Shown piece by piece: positions 18,922 to 27,931 of a DNA stretch of 64,000 bases. Location of the stretch: NCBI GenBank assembly GCA_030652035.1, contig JAUSBJ010000045.1, positions 46,250 through 110,249 on the forward strand, written 5' to 3'. The notes beneath the pieces are model-generated. The model was not told the DNA's origin. It did no database searches and worked only from the letters and a program-made list of their open reading frames with translations. Position 1 is the first letter of the stretch, and each line of letters opens with the position of its first letter. The DNA is from Sulfurimicrobium sp. (GTDB lineage Bacteria; Pseudomonadota; Gammaproteobacteria; Burkholderiales; Sulfuricellaceae). Position numbers and translations under genes: made by a program.

Positions 18922-19571
18922 TTTGGCGCCAGCCAATCCCCGTTCTGCCCGAGCGATTTGAGCACGTTCTGCCAGCGGCGCTCCAGTGTGGCATCGAGTT
19001 CGCCATGAGCGGTCTCAAGACGGCAGCCACCAGGCTCAATCTGGGCATCTTCGACCACTCGCCAGTGGCCATGAGCAAGCTCGGCCTCAAGACAGGAACG
19101 CACCAGCGCAGCATCCTGTGGATGGAGCACCAATTGTGGATGCTGATTGGCCTGGGGAAAACTGTTGATGGCTTCCTTCACCACGGTCAGGATCAGTTCC
19201 GGTCGTACTTCCAAGGCCTGGCGCAGCATCTGGCGGGCGACACCGAGCGCCAGATCGAGCAAGGCTTGCGACATCGCCTGGTCCAGTTGCTGCAGGGAAC
19301 CATTCACCTGGCTCAGCAAGTCATTCAGACGCTGCGCTTCCCGTCCCGCCTGCTCCCGCCCCTCACGGTACCCCTGCTCCCTTCCTTGCTCCAGGCCTTC
19401 ACTGTACCCTTCCTGGCGGGCCTGTTGGTGCATGAGCTCGATCGCCTCCGCGGTGGGTAGCGGCACTTGGCTGTTGTCGGCACCTCCATCCCCGGGCCGT
19501 ACATCTTCAAATGCATCCATTTCCCAACGCTGGTATGCACTCAACTGCTCTTTTGGAATTATGTTGGACAT
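18918..19571 (-). CDS. fliH: Flagellar assembly protein FliH
   Basis: FliH regulates the FliI ATPase and links it to FliN at the C-ring. The 217-residue product has an acidic N-terminus, then a helix with GxxxG-like periodicity typical of FliH ([20 protein letters not shown]), followed by the C-terminal ATPase-binding domain ([19 protein letters not shown]). It is translationally coupled to fliI. A 173-base spacer separates it from fliG, unusual in an otherwise overlapping operon. Confidence 0.93.
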   Translation of the reverse strand: MSNIIPKEQLSAYQRWEMDAFEDVRPGDGGADNSQVPLPTAEAIELMHQQARQEGYSEGLEQGREQGYREGREQAGREAQRLNDLLSQVNGSLQQLDQAMSQALLDLALGVARQMLRQALEVRPELILTVVKEAINSFPQANQHPQLVLHPQDAALVRSCLEAELAHGHWRVVEDAQIEPGGCRLETAHGELDATLERRWQNVLKSLGQNGDWLAPK

Positions 19572-19744
19572 GCGTTAGGGGCTCGCTAATGAATCTCTTG
19601 ATCATACCTTGCTGCATATTCGGGAAGAACAAGGCGCAAAGCACAGAAGATGGTTGTTACATTCGCGGTCTTTGCGACCGTATGGCGCATCCCCGCCTGG
19701 AGCAAATGCAAAATTCGCCTCGGCAAGACCGCGTGTGAGTCACA
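19572..19744 (-). promoter_or_regulatory. fliG-fliH spacer with mutually exclusive hairpins
   Basis: On the transcribed strand the spacer carries GCGGTCTTGC early, and later CGGTC-GCAAA-GACCG. The late block GCAAAGACCGC can pair either locally with CGGTC (5-bp stem) or with the early GCGGTCTTGC (about 10 bp). Two competing structures in a coupled operon suggest mRNA processing or differential expression, but this is inferred from pairing only. Confidence 0.35.
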
Positions 19745-20740
19745 TCAGACCATCTGCTCGTCACCCTTGCCTCCAAGCACGATCTGGCCCTCATCGGCCA
19801 GGCGGCGCACCACCTTGAGGATTTCCTTCTGTTCAGCCTCAACCTCGGATAGACGCACCGGACCTTTAGCTTCAAGGTCGTCACGCAGCATCTCTGCGGC
19901 TCGGGAGGACATATTCTTGAAAATCTTCTCGCGCAGGTCTGGTGTCGCGCCCTTCAGAGCGAGGATCAGGGACTCGGACTGAACTTCACGCAGCAACAAC
20001 TGAATCGAGCGGTCGTCCAGATCGTTCAGATTATCGAACACAAACATCTCGTCCTGAATCCCTTGCGCCAATTCCGGATCATAATCACGCACGCTGTTGA
20101 TGACCGAAGTTTCGTTGGCTGTGCCCATAAAGTTAAGAATCTCCGCCGCCGCCCGGACACCGCCCATCGCACTTTTCTTGATGTTGGTATTGCCGGCCAG
20201 CAGCTTGGTCAGCACATCGTTCAGTTCTCGCAGTGCTGTCGGCTGGATACCATCCAGCGTCGCAATACGCAGAATGACATCATTGCGCAGGCGTTCAACA
20301 AAGAAACTCAGCACCTCACTTGCCTGATCCCGGTCCAGATGAACGAGGATCGTAGCAATAATCTGGGGGTGTTCATTCTTGATCAACTCCGCCACGGCAG
20401 CGGCATCCATCCACTTCAAGCTTTCTATACCCGCCGTATCGCCGCCTTGCAGGATACGGTCGATCAGGTTTCCGGCACGCTCGCTACCCAGCGCCTTGGT
20501 TAGAACAGAGCGGATATAATCGTCATTGGCCATGCCAACACTGGTTTTCTCCTCTGCCTCCTTGCGGAAATCATGCAGCACGCCTTCGATTTGATCGCGC
20601 TTCACATTCTTTAGTGTCGCCATTGCAGAGCCCAGCTTCTGCACCTCTTTCGGGCCAAGATGCTTGAATACCTCGGATGCCTCCTCCTCTCCCAGAGACA
20701 TCAACAGAATCGCACTTTTGAGAACGCCTTCGTCGCTCAC
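19745..20740 (-). CDS. fliG: Flagellar motor switch protein FliG
   Basis: FliG is the C-ring protein that touches the stator and generates torque. The N-terminal FliF-binding domain (KSAILLMSLGEEEASEVFKHL), the EHPQIIATILVHLD (EHPQ) motif of the middle domain, and the C-terminal charged torque helix (DDRSIQLLLREVQSESLILAL) are all seen. I set the start at GTG 20740 (VSDEGVLKSA), which overlaps the fliF stop as GTGA and gives 331 residues, exactly the E. coli length. The track uses an upstream TTG. Confidence 0.96.
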   Translation of the reverse strand: MSDEGVLKSAILLMSLGEEEASEVFKHLGPKEVQKLGSAMATLKNVKRDQIEGVLHDFRKEAEEKTSVGMANDDYIRSVLTKALGSERAGNLIDRILQGGDTAGIESLKWMDAAAVAELIKNEHPQIIATILVHLDRDQASEVLSFFVERLRNDVILRIATLDGIQPTALRELNDVLTKLLAGNTNIKKSAMGGVRAAAEILNFMGTANETSVINSVRDYDPELAQGIQDEMFVFDNLNDLDDRSIQLLLREVQSESLILALKGATPDLREKIFKNMSSRAAEMLRDDLEAKGPVRLSEVEAEQKEILKVVRRLADEGQIVLGGKGDEQMV

Positions 20741-22371
20741 TCTGCACCCACCCAATCTTTCACGACACTTGCCACCACACGTGGGTCCTGTTTTGCCAGC
20801 TCCTTGGCTGCCTTGAGATTCTCTTCATAACCCGCCGCCTGGCTTGCTTTTGCGAGCGCCTCAGGCGAAATCTCGGCCACATCCTCTTCTTCCGCCCCGG
20901 CCACGCCCGCATGCGCATGCGGGCGGGCAAGATCGCGCAAAATGGGACGAATCACACCAAACACCAGATAGAACAGCAAGGCGGCAATCAGCAGGTTTTT
21001 TGCGACCTCTTTTACCAGAGCCATATTACCCGGTTCTTTCCACAAAGGAACAGCAGGGATTTCTTCTGCCTCACTTTCGGTAAAAGCGGCATTGACCACA
21101 TTCAAGGTATCTCCACGGGTCGGGCTGAAACCCATTGCCTCCTTGACCAGATTTTCGATCTGGCTCAACTCAGCCTGCGTGAGCGGTTTGTTCGCACCCT
21201 TTGCATCCTTGCGGTGATTCACCACCACCGCCACGGAGAGGCGCTTGATGCCGCCCACAGGCTGCCGAATATGCTGGATGGTTTTATCCACCTCGAAATT
21301 GACGGTGGATTCCTTATGGACATTTCCACCGCCGGCAGCCGTTCCCGCCGCCCCCCCAGCGCCAGGCGCTGTTGCAGTGATTGGCGCACTCGCCGCCCCC
21401 GGAGGCTGGTTGGACAGGGCACCCGGCACACCGCTGGCCTGCTTGCCGGCATCGCCACTGGTTTCGCTCATCTGCTGACTGCGGATAGCGGCTTCATTTG
21501 GCACAGGATTGGGTTTGTAGGTTTCCGCTGTCTGCTCGACCATGGAAAAATCCAGGTCGGCTGCCACTTGAGCCTTGATGTTACCCTGCCCCAATATCGG
21601 CATCAGGATGGACTCGATACGTTTGACGTAGCTCTGCTCGACCTGGTGCAAGTAATCGAGTTGTGTCGGATCCAGGCCTGCATGGGCACCTGCACCCTCC
21701 CCCGCGCCTGTAAGCAGATTGCCGTTCTGATCCACCACCGTTACATTCTTTAACGGCAGATCCGGCACACTACTCGAAATAAGGTGCGCAATGCCGCTCA
21801 CCTGAGCCGCATCTAGGCTACGGCCTGGATAAAGGCTCAGCAAAACGGAAGCGCTGGGTTTTTGCTGTTCACGAATAAAGACCGAGGGGCGCGGAATGGC
21901 AAGGTGCAAGCGCGCGCCCTGCACTGCTGAAAGCGACTGGATGGAGCGGGTGATTTCACCCTCCAGGGCACGCTGGTAATTGACCCGCTCCTGAAACTCG
22001 CTCATGCCGAGTTTCTGTCCATCCATCAACTCGAAACCGACAACGCTTCCCTTGGGCAATCCCTGCGAGGCAAGGCGCAGGCGCATTTCATAAACCTGAT
22101 TGGCGGGCACCAGAATTGCTCCCCCGCCTTCGGCCATCTTATAAGGGACATTCATCTGCTGCAGGGAAGAAATAATCGTTCCACCGTCACGGTCGGAAAG
22201 ATTGCTGTAAAGCACCCGGTAATCGGGCGTCTGGGACCACATCCAACTACCAGACAGGAGCGCTATGAGCGCGGCCACAGCAAACATCAAGCCCAACTTC
22301 TGCTGATTGCTCAAATGGCCGAATCCTCCGCGCAATCTGCCTAAAGCCGTGTCCTGGGCCGCTACTGCCAT
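20737..22371 (-). CDS. fliF: Flagellar MS-ring protein FliF
   Basis: FliF builds the MS ring, the first flagellar structure made. The 544-residue product has two membrane spans, one near residues 29-48 (MFAVAALIALLSGSWMW) and one near 455-480 (VAKNLLIAALLFYLVFGVI). Between them are the ring-building domains (YRVLYSNLSDRDGGTIISSL, LHLAIPRPSVFIREQQKPSA) and a Gly/Ala-rich linker. The C-terminal tail binds FliG. Its stop overlaps the fliG start. A possible attenuator lies just upstream, between fliE and fliF. Confidence 0.96.
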   Translation of the reverse strand: MAVAAQDTALGRLRGGFGHLSNQQKLGLMFAVAALIALLSGSWMWSQTPDYRVLYSNLSDRDGGTIISSLQQMNVPYKMAEGGGAILVPANQVYEMRLRLASQGLPKGSVVGFELMDGQKLGMSEFQERVNYQRALEGEITRSIQSLSAVQGARLHLAIPRPSVFIREQQKPSASVLLSLYPGRSLDAAQVSGIAHLISSSVPDLPLKNVTVVDQNGNLLTGAGEGAGAHAGLDPTQLDYLHQVEQSYVKRIESILMPILGQGNIKAQVAADLDFSMVEQTAETYKPNPVPNEAAIRSQQMSETSGDAGKQASGVPGALSNQPPGAASAPITATAPGAGGAAGTAAGGGNVHKESTVNFEVDKTIQHIRQPVGGIKRLSVAVVVNHRKDAKGANKPLTQAELSQIENLVKEAMGFSPTRGDTLNVVNAAFTESEAEEIPAVPLWKEPGNMALVKEVAKNLLIAALLFYLVFGVIRPILRDLARPHAHAGVAGAEEEDVAEISPEALAKASQAAGYEENLKAAKELAKQDPRVVASVVKDWVGAE

Positions 22372-22416
22372 TGATGAGCTCTGTGTCTGTTAACCCCTGC
22401 TAAACGCACCGGGAAG

Positions 22417-22451
22417 AGAAAAAAAAGAAACCTCCGCAAAAAAACCAGAGG
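22417..22451 (-). terminator. Possible attenuator/terminator between fliE and fliF
   Basis: Two bases after the fliE stop the transcript reads CCTCTG, nine bases of loop, then CGGAGG (6-bp stem with one G-U pair), followed by a T-rich run of 14 bases. This looks like a weak intrinsic terminator. With only 82 bases before the fliF ATG, it would lower expression downstream of fliE rather than stop it. Confidence 0.45.
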
Positions 22452-22453
22452 CA

Positions 22454-22771
22454 TCATACCTGCATATTCATAATATCTTGATACGCGGAAACCAGCTTGT
22501 TTCGCACCTGAACCATGGCCTGAAAAGACACGTTCGCTTTTTGCAGGGAAATCATCACTTCCTGCAGACTGGCATCGGTCTCACCCAGTTCAAAATTTTT
22601 CGCCATTGCGGAAGATTCTTGCTGCGCGCTATTGACTTGGTCAACAGAGTTTTTGAGCAAAGCGGCAAAATCTGCCCCCCCTTGCGGCGCTTGCTGCGGA
22701 CTTCCACCTGCTGCCACGGCAGCAGTCGCCTGCATCTGACTGAGAAGCTGATCAATTCCCTGTATATTCAT
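22454..22771 (-). CDS. fliE: Flagellar hook-basal body protein FliE
   Basis: FliE joins the MS ring to the proximal rod. The 105-residue product starts MNIQGIDQLLSQMQ and ends with the conserved rod-type helix VMISLQKANVSFQAMVQVRNKLVSAYQDIMNMQV. It is the first structural gene after flrC and is preceded by a sigma-54-type promoter that overlaps the flrC end, consistent with FlrC control of this class of genes. Confidence 0.95.
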   Translation of the reverse strand: MNIQGIDQLLSQMQATAAVAAGGSPQQAPQGGADFAALLKNSVDQVNSAQQESSAMAKNFELGETDASLQEVMISLQKANVSFQAMVQVRNKLVSAYQDIMNMQV

Positions 22772-22811
22772 GGCTAAAAATTCTCCGGCATCAGTTTATA
22801 TGCCACAACCA

Positions 22812-22827
22812 AGCAAAAACCATACCT
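22812..22827 (-). promoter_or_regulatory. Sigma-54 (-24/-12) promoter upstream of fliE
   Basis: Read on the minus strand the site is AGGTATGGTTTTTGCT, matching TGGCACG-N4-TTGCW with GG and GC exactly 12 bases apart and a full TTGC. Start would fall near 22800, about 30 bases before the fliE ATG. The site abuts the flrC stop codon. The neighbouring sigma-54 activator FlrC supports it. Confidence 0.6.
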
Positions 22828-24176
22828 CAATCACACCCGGCCTGCCCTGAGGCAGCGCCTTCTTCCCGATATTGCTGCAATTTGTAACGCAAGGTACGCT
22901 CGCTCATCCCCAACCGCTGCGCGGCCAACTTGCGCGACCCCTTCACTGCGGCCAGCGCCTCCATGATATGCGCCCGCTCCAGCGACTTCATGTCCAATGG
23001 CGGCTCCGTAACCAACTCAATCCCTGACGGGGGCGGCTCTTTCCTCTCAGGCTGCGGCAGGTGCAAATGCTCAGCCTCGATCAAATCCCCCGGCGCCAGA
23101 ATCAGCGCGCGCTGTATGACGTTCTCAAGCTCCCTGATGTTACCCGGCCAGCCATATTGCGTCAATTGCCTTGCCGCCCCCTCTGACAGGGAAATCCCGG
23201 CACGCCCGAAGCCGGCGGAAAAACGGCTAATAAATTGCCGTGCCAGCGGCACGATGTCGGCGAGTCGCTCTCGCAACGCAGGCATCTCCAGCGGGAACAC
23301 ATTCAGGCGATAATAAAGGTCTTCACGAAACCTGCCGCGCTTCACCTCGGCCGCCAGGTCGCGATTGGAAGTGGCCAGCACACGCACGTCCAGAGGAATT
23401 GCCTTGCGCCCACCGACGCGCTCCACCTCCCTCTCTTGCAACACGCGCAACAATTTGGCCTGTAGCGCCAGCGGCATTTCCGACACCTCATCCAGCAGCA
23501 AGGTACCGCCCTGAGCCTGCTCAAACTTGCCGGACTGGGACTGCTGGGCACCGGTAAAAGCCCCCTTTTCATAGCCAAACAGGGTCGCTTCCAGCAGATT
23601 CTCGGGGATCGCGGCGCAATTGATGGCCACAAAAGGGCCGTCCGCATGCGGGGAAAAGCGGTGAATAAAACGCGCCACGACTTCCTTGCCGGTGCCACTT
23701 TCGCCCGTAATCATGACGGTCGCCACGGTTGCCGCCACCCGCTGCGCCAAGGCAAACAGCTCGCGCGAACGCACATCTTCGGCAATCATTTCTACCGCCC
23801 CATCGGCGGGGGCCGGCAGCATATAACGCACCACTTCGGCCAGCAAGGTATCCGGCTCAAAGGGCTTGGTCAGGTAATGGCACGCCCCTGCCCGCATTGC
23901 TTCCACTGCCTTGTCGATCATGCCGTAGGCGGTCATCAGCAACACCGGCACATGCGGATAAGCCTGCTTGATTTCGAGCAGCAGCGTGTATCCATCCATC
24001 GGTTGCATCTGCACATCCGTCACCACCAGCCCAACGGTGCGGCGACGCAGCATTTCCAGGGCAATCACGCCATCCGCAGCGCTAATTGCCTCATATCCGG
24101 ACAACGCAAGGGTGTCGCATAAGGCCTCGCGTAAATCCCTGTCATCTTCAACAATCAAAATCGGCAGTGTTTTCAT
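22827..24176 (-). CDS. flrC: Sigma-54-dependent flagellar response regulator FlrC/FleR
   Basis: This 449-residue NtrC-type activator has a receiver domain (Asp54 in VVTDVQMQPMDGY), an AAA+ domain with Walker A GESGTGKE and the sigma-54 contact loop EKGAFTGAQQ, and a Fis-type HTH (GSRKLAAQRLGMSERTLRYK). In Vibrio and Pseudomonas the orthologue is phosphorylated by FlrB/FleS and turns on the mid-tier flagellar genes. Here it lies directly between the kinase gene and fliE, with a sigma-54 promoter at its end. The gap to flrB is 156 bases. The top-level regulator flrA/fleQ is not in the window. Confidence 0.93.
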   Translation of the reverse strand: MKTLPILIVEDDRDLREALCDTLALSGYEAISAADGVIALEMLRRRTVGLVVTDVQMQPMDGYTLLLEIKQAYPHVPVLLMTAYGMIDKAVEAMRAGACHYLTKPFEPDTLLAEVVRYMLPAPADGAVEMIAEDVRSRELFALAQRVAATVATVMITGESGTGKEVVARFIHRFSPHADGPFVAINCAAIPENLLEATLFGYEKGAFTGAQQSQSGKFEQAQGGTLLLDEVSEMPLALQAKLLRVLQEREVERVGGRKAIPLDVRVLATSNRDLAAEVKRGRFREDLYYRLNVFPLEMPALRERLADIVPLARQFISRFSAGFGRAGISLSEGAARQLTQYGWPGNIRELENVIQRALILAPGDLIEAEHLHLPQPERKEPPPSGIELVTEPPLDMKSLERAHIMEALAAVKGSRKLAAQRLGMSERTLRYKLQQYREEGAASGQAGCD

Positions 24177-24332
24177 TTATCCTGGATATTCCACAAATTC
24201 ACGCGATGATTGCACAGGATCATGTTTCAAAGGCCCATTTTGAGAAAAAGTGGCGCAATGATGCATGTTGCCCAGCCAAGGAAGTTTCCGCACAAAACAC
24301 AAAGACCGGTAAACACGCTTGCACATATTGAA

Positions 24333-25511
24333 TCATCCGGCTTGCGTTTGTTCCACTGGCAAGCACAGCACAAATTCACTTCCTTCTCCGGGGGCGGAGC
24401 GCGCCTCCACACTTCCGCCATGAGCTTCAGCCACATTACGCACAATCGCCAGACCAAGGCCAGTACCCTCGCTACGCGTAGTAAAGAAAGGCTCAAACAG
24501 CCGGCCACTCACTGTCGCATCAAAACCTTGCCCAGTATCGCTCACGCTCAGTTGCAACGTACCGGCATCAAGACGCCTTGCTCGCAGCGCAACCCTGCCG
24601 CCGACATCACAAGCCTGCAGGGCATTTTCCAAGAGATTCAGCAACGCGCCGGTCAGCGCCTTGCGATCTGCGCGCAACAGACAATCGGGACAAAGATCCT
24701 CAACCATCAGGAAAACGCCGCGCTCCAGCATTTGCGGCTCCATGATCTGCGTCAGATCCGCCAGCAACCCCGACAACGGCAGAATCTCACGCGCACCTGC
24801 CTGGCCTTTGACGAAAGACAGCATATCCTGAATCAGGTGTTCCAGATGGCGCAAACGCGCCACGGCCTTGCCCGCAAACCGGGTTCGATCCGTCTCGGCC
24901 AGTCCCGGCTTGCTCAAGTTGGCGGTATACAACAGCGCCGTAGCGAGCGGGGTGCGCAGTTGATGCGCCAGGCCGGCGGCCATCTCGCCCATTGCCGACA
25001 AGCGTTGATGGCGCTGCAACTCCCGCTCCATCTGGTGGGCCTCTGTCACATCGTGCAACAGTACAATCTGTCCACCCAATCCATCCAGAGGGTTGATCGA
25101 GAGATTGAGCCGGCGCGGCGAACCATCCGCAGCCGTCATTTCCCATTCGTGCGGCGTAGCTGTCTGGCACAGATTGCATGAAAGTGCCGCCTCCCACTCC
25201 TGCCCATCCACGTCTTCACCCAGCAAGCGCCTCGCGGCAGCATTCGATTCGCTAATCCGTCCCGCGCCATCCACCACCACCACACCTGCCGGCAGCGCAG
25301 CCAGAAGCATGGCCAGGCGCTGAGACAAGGCTTCCTTTTCCAGAAACTGGCGGCGCAATTCACCATTGGCTACGGCCAACTCGCCCGTCAGTCTTTCAAC
25401 CTGGCCCTGCAATTCATGGTAGGCGCCGGTAAGCTGGGCAGAGGCCTCATTAAAAAGGCTAAAAGCCTGCTCCAGTTCCTGCGGACTGATCTGCTTCATT
25501 TCATCGCTCAA
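24333..25511 (-). CDS. flrB: Flagellar sensor histidine kinase FlrB/FleS
   Basis: This is a soluble kinase of 392 residues with no membrane span. An N-terminal coiled coil leads to a PAS-like region (LLAALPAGVVVVDGAGRISE). The phospho-acceptor is His183 in MAAGLAHQLRTPLATAL, and the ATP-binding boxes are LLNLLENALQAC, SDTGQGFD and GTGLGLAI. It is the partner of FlrC encoded next to it and probably senses basal-body or export-gate assembly, as proposed for FleS/FlrB. Two cysteines in the PAS (SCNLCQT) might bind metal or be redox-active. Confidence 0.92.
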   Translation of the reverse strand: MSDEMKQISPQELEQAFSLFNEASAQLTGAYHELQGQVERLTGELAVANGELRRQFLEKEALSQRLAMLLAALPAGVVVVDGAGRISESNAAARRLLGEDVDGQEWEAALSCNLCQTATPHEWEMTAADGSPRRLNLSINPLDGLGGQIVLLHDVTEAHQMERELQRHQRLSAMGEMAAGLAHQLRTPLATALLYTANLSKPGLAETDRTRFAGKAVARLRHLEHLIQDMLSFVKGQAGAREILPLSGLLADLTQIMEPQMLERGVFLMVEDLCPDCLLRADRKALTGALLNLLENALQACDVGGRVALRARRLDAGTLQLSVSDTGQGFDATVSGRLFEPFFTTRSEGTGLGLAIVRNVAEAHGGSVEARSAPGEGSEFVLCLPVEQTQAG

Positions 25512-25759
25512 GCTTCACTCCACACCCAATCAGCCACCAAATTAAATCTATTTCAACTGGATTATATACCGGAAGATATGGCGAAAAATGTGGCCGCAGG
25601 CCCCATTAAACCAACACGGTCTTTGGTACAATCAGGGAATCCCCTATGACCACATCGGGCCGTACACCAATTAACGGATGGATCAGCGGCTAAGAGCATT
25701 TTCATGCACGAGTTAGAACCTGCACTATATTTTTGCTTTCCTGAGGAGGCACACCCATC

Positions 25760-27412
25760 ATGCTCAGCCGATTGACCATCCGCGCCCGCCTTATCCTGCT
25801 TGCCGCCTTGATGTCCCTGCTGCTGGCAGGCAGCGGCACCACCGGCATGCTGGTCGTGGATTCATTTAGAAAATCATCAATAGAAGCAAATGAAAACCAC
25901 TTGGCGCCCACCATCGAATTAAGCCAGATCGGCAGCCTCATGGCGCAGAACCGCGCGCTTATCCTCCTCGCATTGCAGCATGACCCTGCCGGCCCATCGA
26001 GCAAGCTGCATGATCACGCCGTCACCGTCCATACGGACGAAATCCTCACGAACAAAGACAAAATCACCGAGTTATGGCAACAGTTCATGAAGCGCAAATG
26101 GCCCCCGGAAGCCCGTAAACAGGCCGAAGAGCATGGCGCACAAAGAAAAAGATATGTAGTGGAAGGCCTGATGCCGGCACGTGAATCCATTCTCGCGGGC
26201 AAGTTCGACGATGCACATCGCATCACTGAAAGCGCAGTGACACCCTATTTCAATGCCGCCAGCGAAACCCGCACCCGATTATTCCAGGGCATCATAGACG
26301 GGAACAAGCAGGCTATCGAGAAAGATGAACAGCGTTTTTCACTGATCCGCAACCTTACCATCGGCGGCATCGCAGGCGGCATCGCTATTGGCATCATCGT
26401 CGCCTACCTCATCATCAGCGGCATTTCCCGCTCCATCACCGACCTGCGCCAGGCGATTACCCGCATGCAGGCCAGCAATGACCTGGCCCTGCGCGCACCT
26501 GTCCATGACAGCGACGAAATCGCCCAGGCAGCACAGGCATTCAACGGCCTCGCCGCCACCTTCCAGGGCATCATCCATGATGTCCATGCCAGTTCGGAGC
26601 AACTGGCCGAAGCCTCCACGCAACTCGCCACAACCGCACACAACGTTGCCCAGGGCTCAAACCGGCAAAGCGAAGCTGCCGCCAGCACTGCTGCCGCAGT
26701 TGAGGAAATGACGGTAAGCGTGGCATCGGTGGCAGACAATGCCGAAGAAGTACGGAAAATGGCGCAGAACAGCCTGCAGGAAACAGCGAAAGGCAACATC
26801 AGCCTGTCGGAACTGATCGGCGAGGTGAGCGAGGTCGAAACCGCCGTGGATGAAATTGCAAACGCCGTAAATGAATTCGTGCATAGCACCAGCGTCATCA
26901 CCAACATGACCAAACAGGTGAAGGACATTGCCGAACAGACCAATTTGCTTGCCCTGAACGCCGCCATCGAAGCGGCCCGTGCCGGCGAACAGGGCCGCGG
27001 TTTTGCCGTGGTGGCCGATGAAGTGCGCAAACTGGCGGAGAAATCTGCTCAATCTGCAAGCCAGATCGACGCGGTCACCCAAACCCTCAACAGCCAGTCC
27101 GCCGGCGTTGAGCACGCCATCGCGCGCGGCCAGAACTCCCTGCGCTCAAGCCAGGATCTTCTGGAAAATGTGGCAGTGGTGCTGGCGGAAGCCAACAACT
27201 CGGTAAGCGACGCCACTGGCGGTGTTGACAACATCACCGCCTCGGTCAACGAACAGAAATCCGCCGCCCATGAAATCGCCCAAAACGTTGAGAATATTGC
27301 ACAAATGGCGGAAATCAACAGCCAGGCCAGTAACGAGACTTCACGAGCCGCGCACCATCTGAAACAGCTTGCCGGCAATCTGAACAGCATCGTTGGGCGC
27401 TTCAGGGCTTGA
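25760..27412 (+). CDS. Methyl-accepting chemotaxis protein
   Basis: This 550-residue receptor has a first membrane span ([21 protein letters not shown]), a periplasmic helical sensor of about 165 residues resembling a four-helix bundle, a second span ([22 protein letters not shown]), a HAMP domain, and a signalling hairpin with the strictly conserved [20 protein letters not shown]. Glu/Gln methylation helices flank it. The ribosome binding site GAGGAGG is strong. It lies at the head of the chemotaxis cluster, upstream of two cheV genes. Its ligand is unknown, and the C-terminus lacks an NWETF-type CheR tether. Confidence 0.95.
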   Translation: MLSRLTIRARLILLAALMSLLLAGSGTTGMLVVDSFRKSSIEANENHLAPTIELSQIGSLMAQNRALILLALQHDPAGPSSKLHDHAVTVHTDEILTNKDKITELWQQFMKRKWPPEARKQAEEHGAQRKRYVVEGLMPARESILAGKFDDAHRITESAVTPYFNAASETRTRLFQGIIDGNKQAIEKDEQRFSLIRNLTIGGIAGGIAIGIIVAYLIISGISRSITDLRQAITRMQASNDLALRAPVHDSDEIAQAAQAFNGLAATFQGIIHDVHASSEQLAEASTQLATTAHNVAQGSNRQSEAAASTAAAVEEMTVSVASVADNAEEVRKMAQNSLQETAKGNISLSELIGEVSEVETAVDEIANAVNEFVHSTSVITNMTKQVKDIAEQTNLLALNAAIEAARAGEQGRGFAVVADEVRKLAEKSAQSASQIDAVTQTLNSQSAGVEHAIARGQNSLRSSQDLLENVAVVLAEANNSVSDATGGVDNITASVNEQKSAAHEIAQNVENIAQMAEINSQASNETSRAAHHLKQLAGNLNSIVGRFRA

Positions 27413-27566
27413 ACCTGCGCAAGGTTGGCACCTTCATCACATGGACTTAAACCATTTTGCCGACAGGGCCTTTATGCGCTTGACCACCCCGATGCTTTTC
27501 CGTTAACTTCAGAAAAAAGCACATATAAATACCGGCAATAATAAAGATCAGCGAGGGGAAACTGCG

Positions 27567-27777
27567 ATGAAAAAAAACCTGAGACGCGCCGCGCTCAGCA
27601 TCCTGAACCTGTCTGATCGGCATGGTCGTGCTGTTTGCCCTGATGCCCAGCATTTCAACCGCCTTCGGCCTGGGCAGCATCGGCTTGACCGCGCACAACC
27701 TGGCACTTGCCACCAACCTCGGCCTGTTCATTGCGCGCGCCTTGGTCACTCCGCTCAAGGACATGGGAAAACCATAA
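27567..27777 (+). pseudogene. Small hydrophobic protein gene with a one-base frameshift
   Basis: After a strong GAGGGG ribosome binding site, ATG 27567 opens MKKNLRRAALSILNL. The frame then turns into a hydrophilic, Arg/His-rich run. If one base near 27612 is removed, the frame continues as LIGMVVLFALMPSISTAF and GLTAHNLALATNLGLFIARA, and ends at TAA 27775-27777. This gives a 69-residue protein with one clear membrane span and a second amphipathic one. It sits between an MCP and cheV. The break could be a real mutation, a sequencing error or a recoding site. No family is recognised. Confidence 0.55.
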
Positions 27778-27931
27778 CCGCCATCCGCCACACCCTCGCC
27801 GCATACGGCGAACTGTAAGATATGACGCATAATATTGAGAAACACCGTCAAGCGCTTCAAGATATAATGCACCTGCGCGAAAAATTGGTTATCCTCCATT
27901 CGTAGCGGAACCCCTTGGAGTCAAAATAAAG

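Noticed and set aside
19511-19738. Small ORFs in the fliG-fliH spacer, including a 34-codon minus-strand frame
   Set aside because: No ribosome binding site and no family resemblance; the region is better described as a structured spacer.
27447-27899. 150-codon minus-strand ORF between MCP and cheV
   Set aside because: It overlaps the better-supported frameshifted membrane protein on the plus strand, and its translation has no coherent domain.
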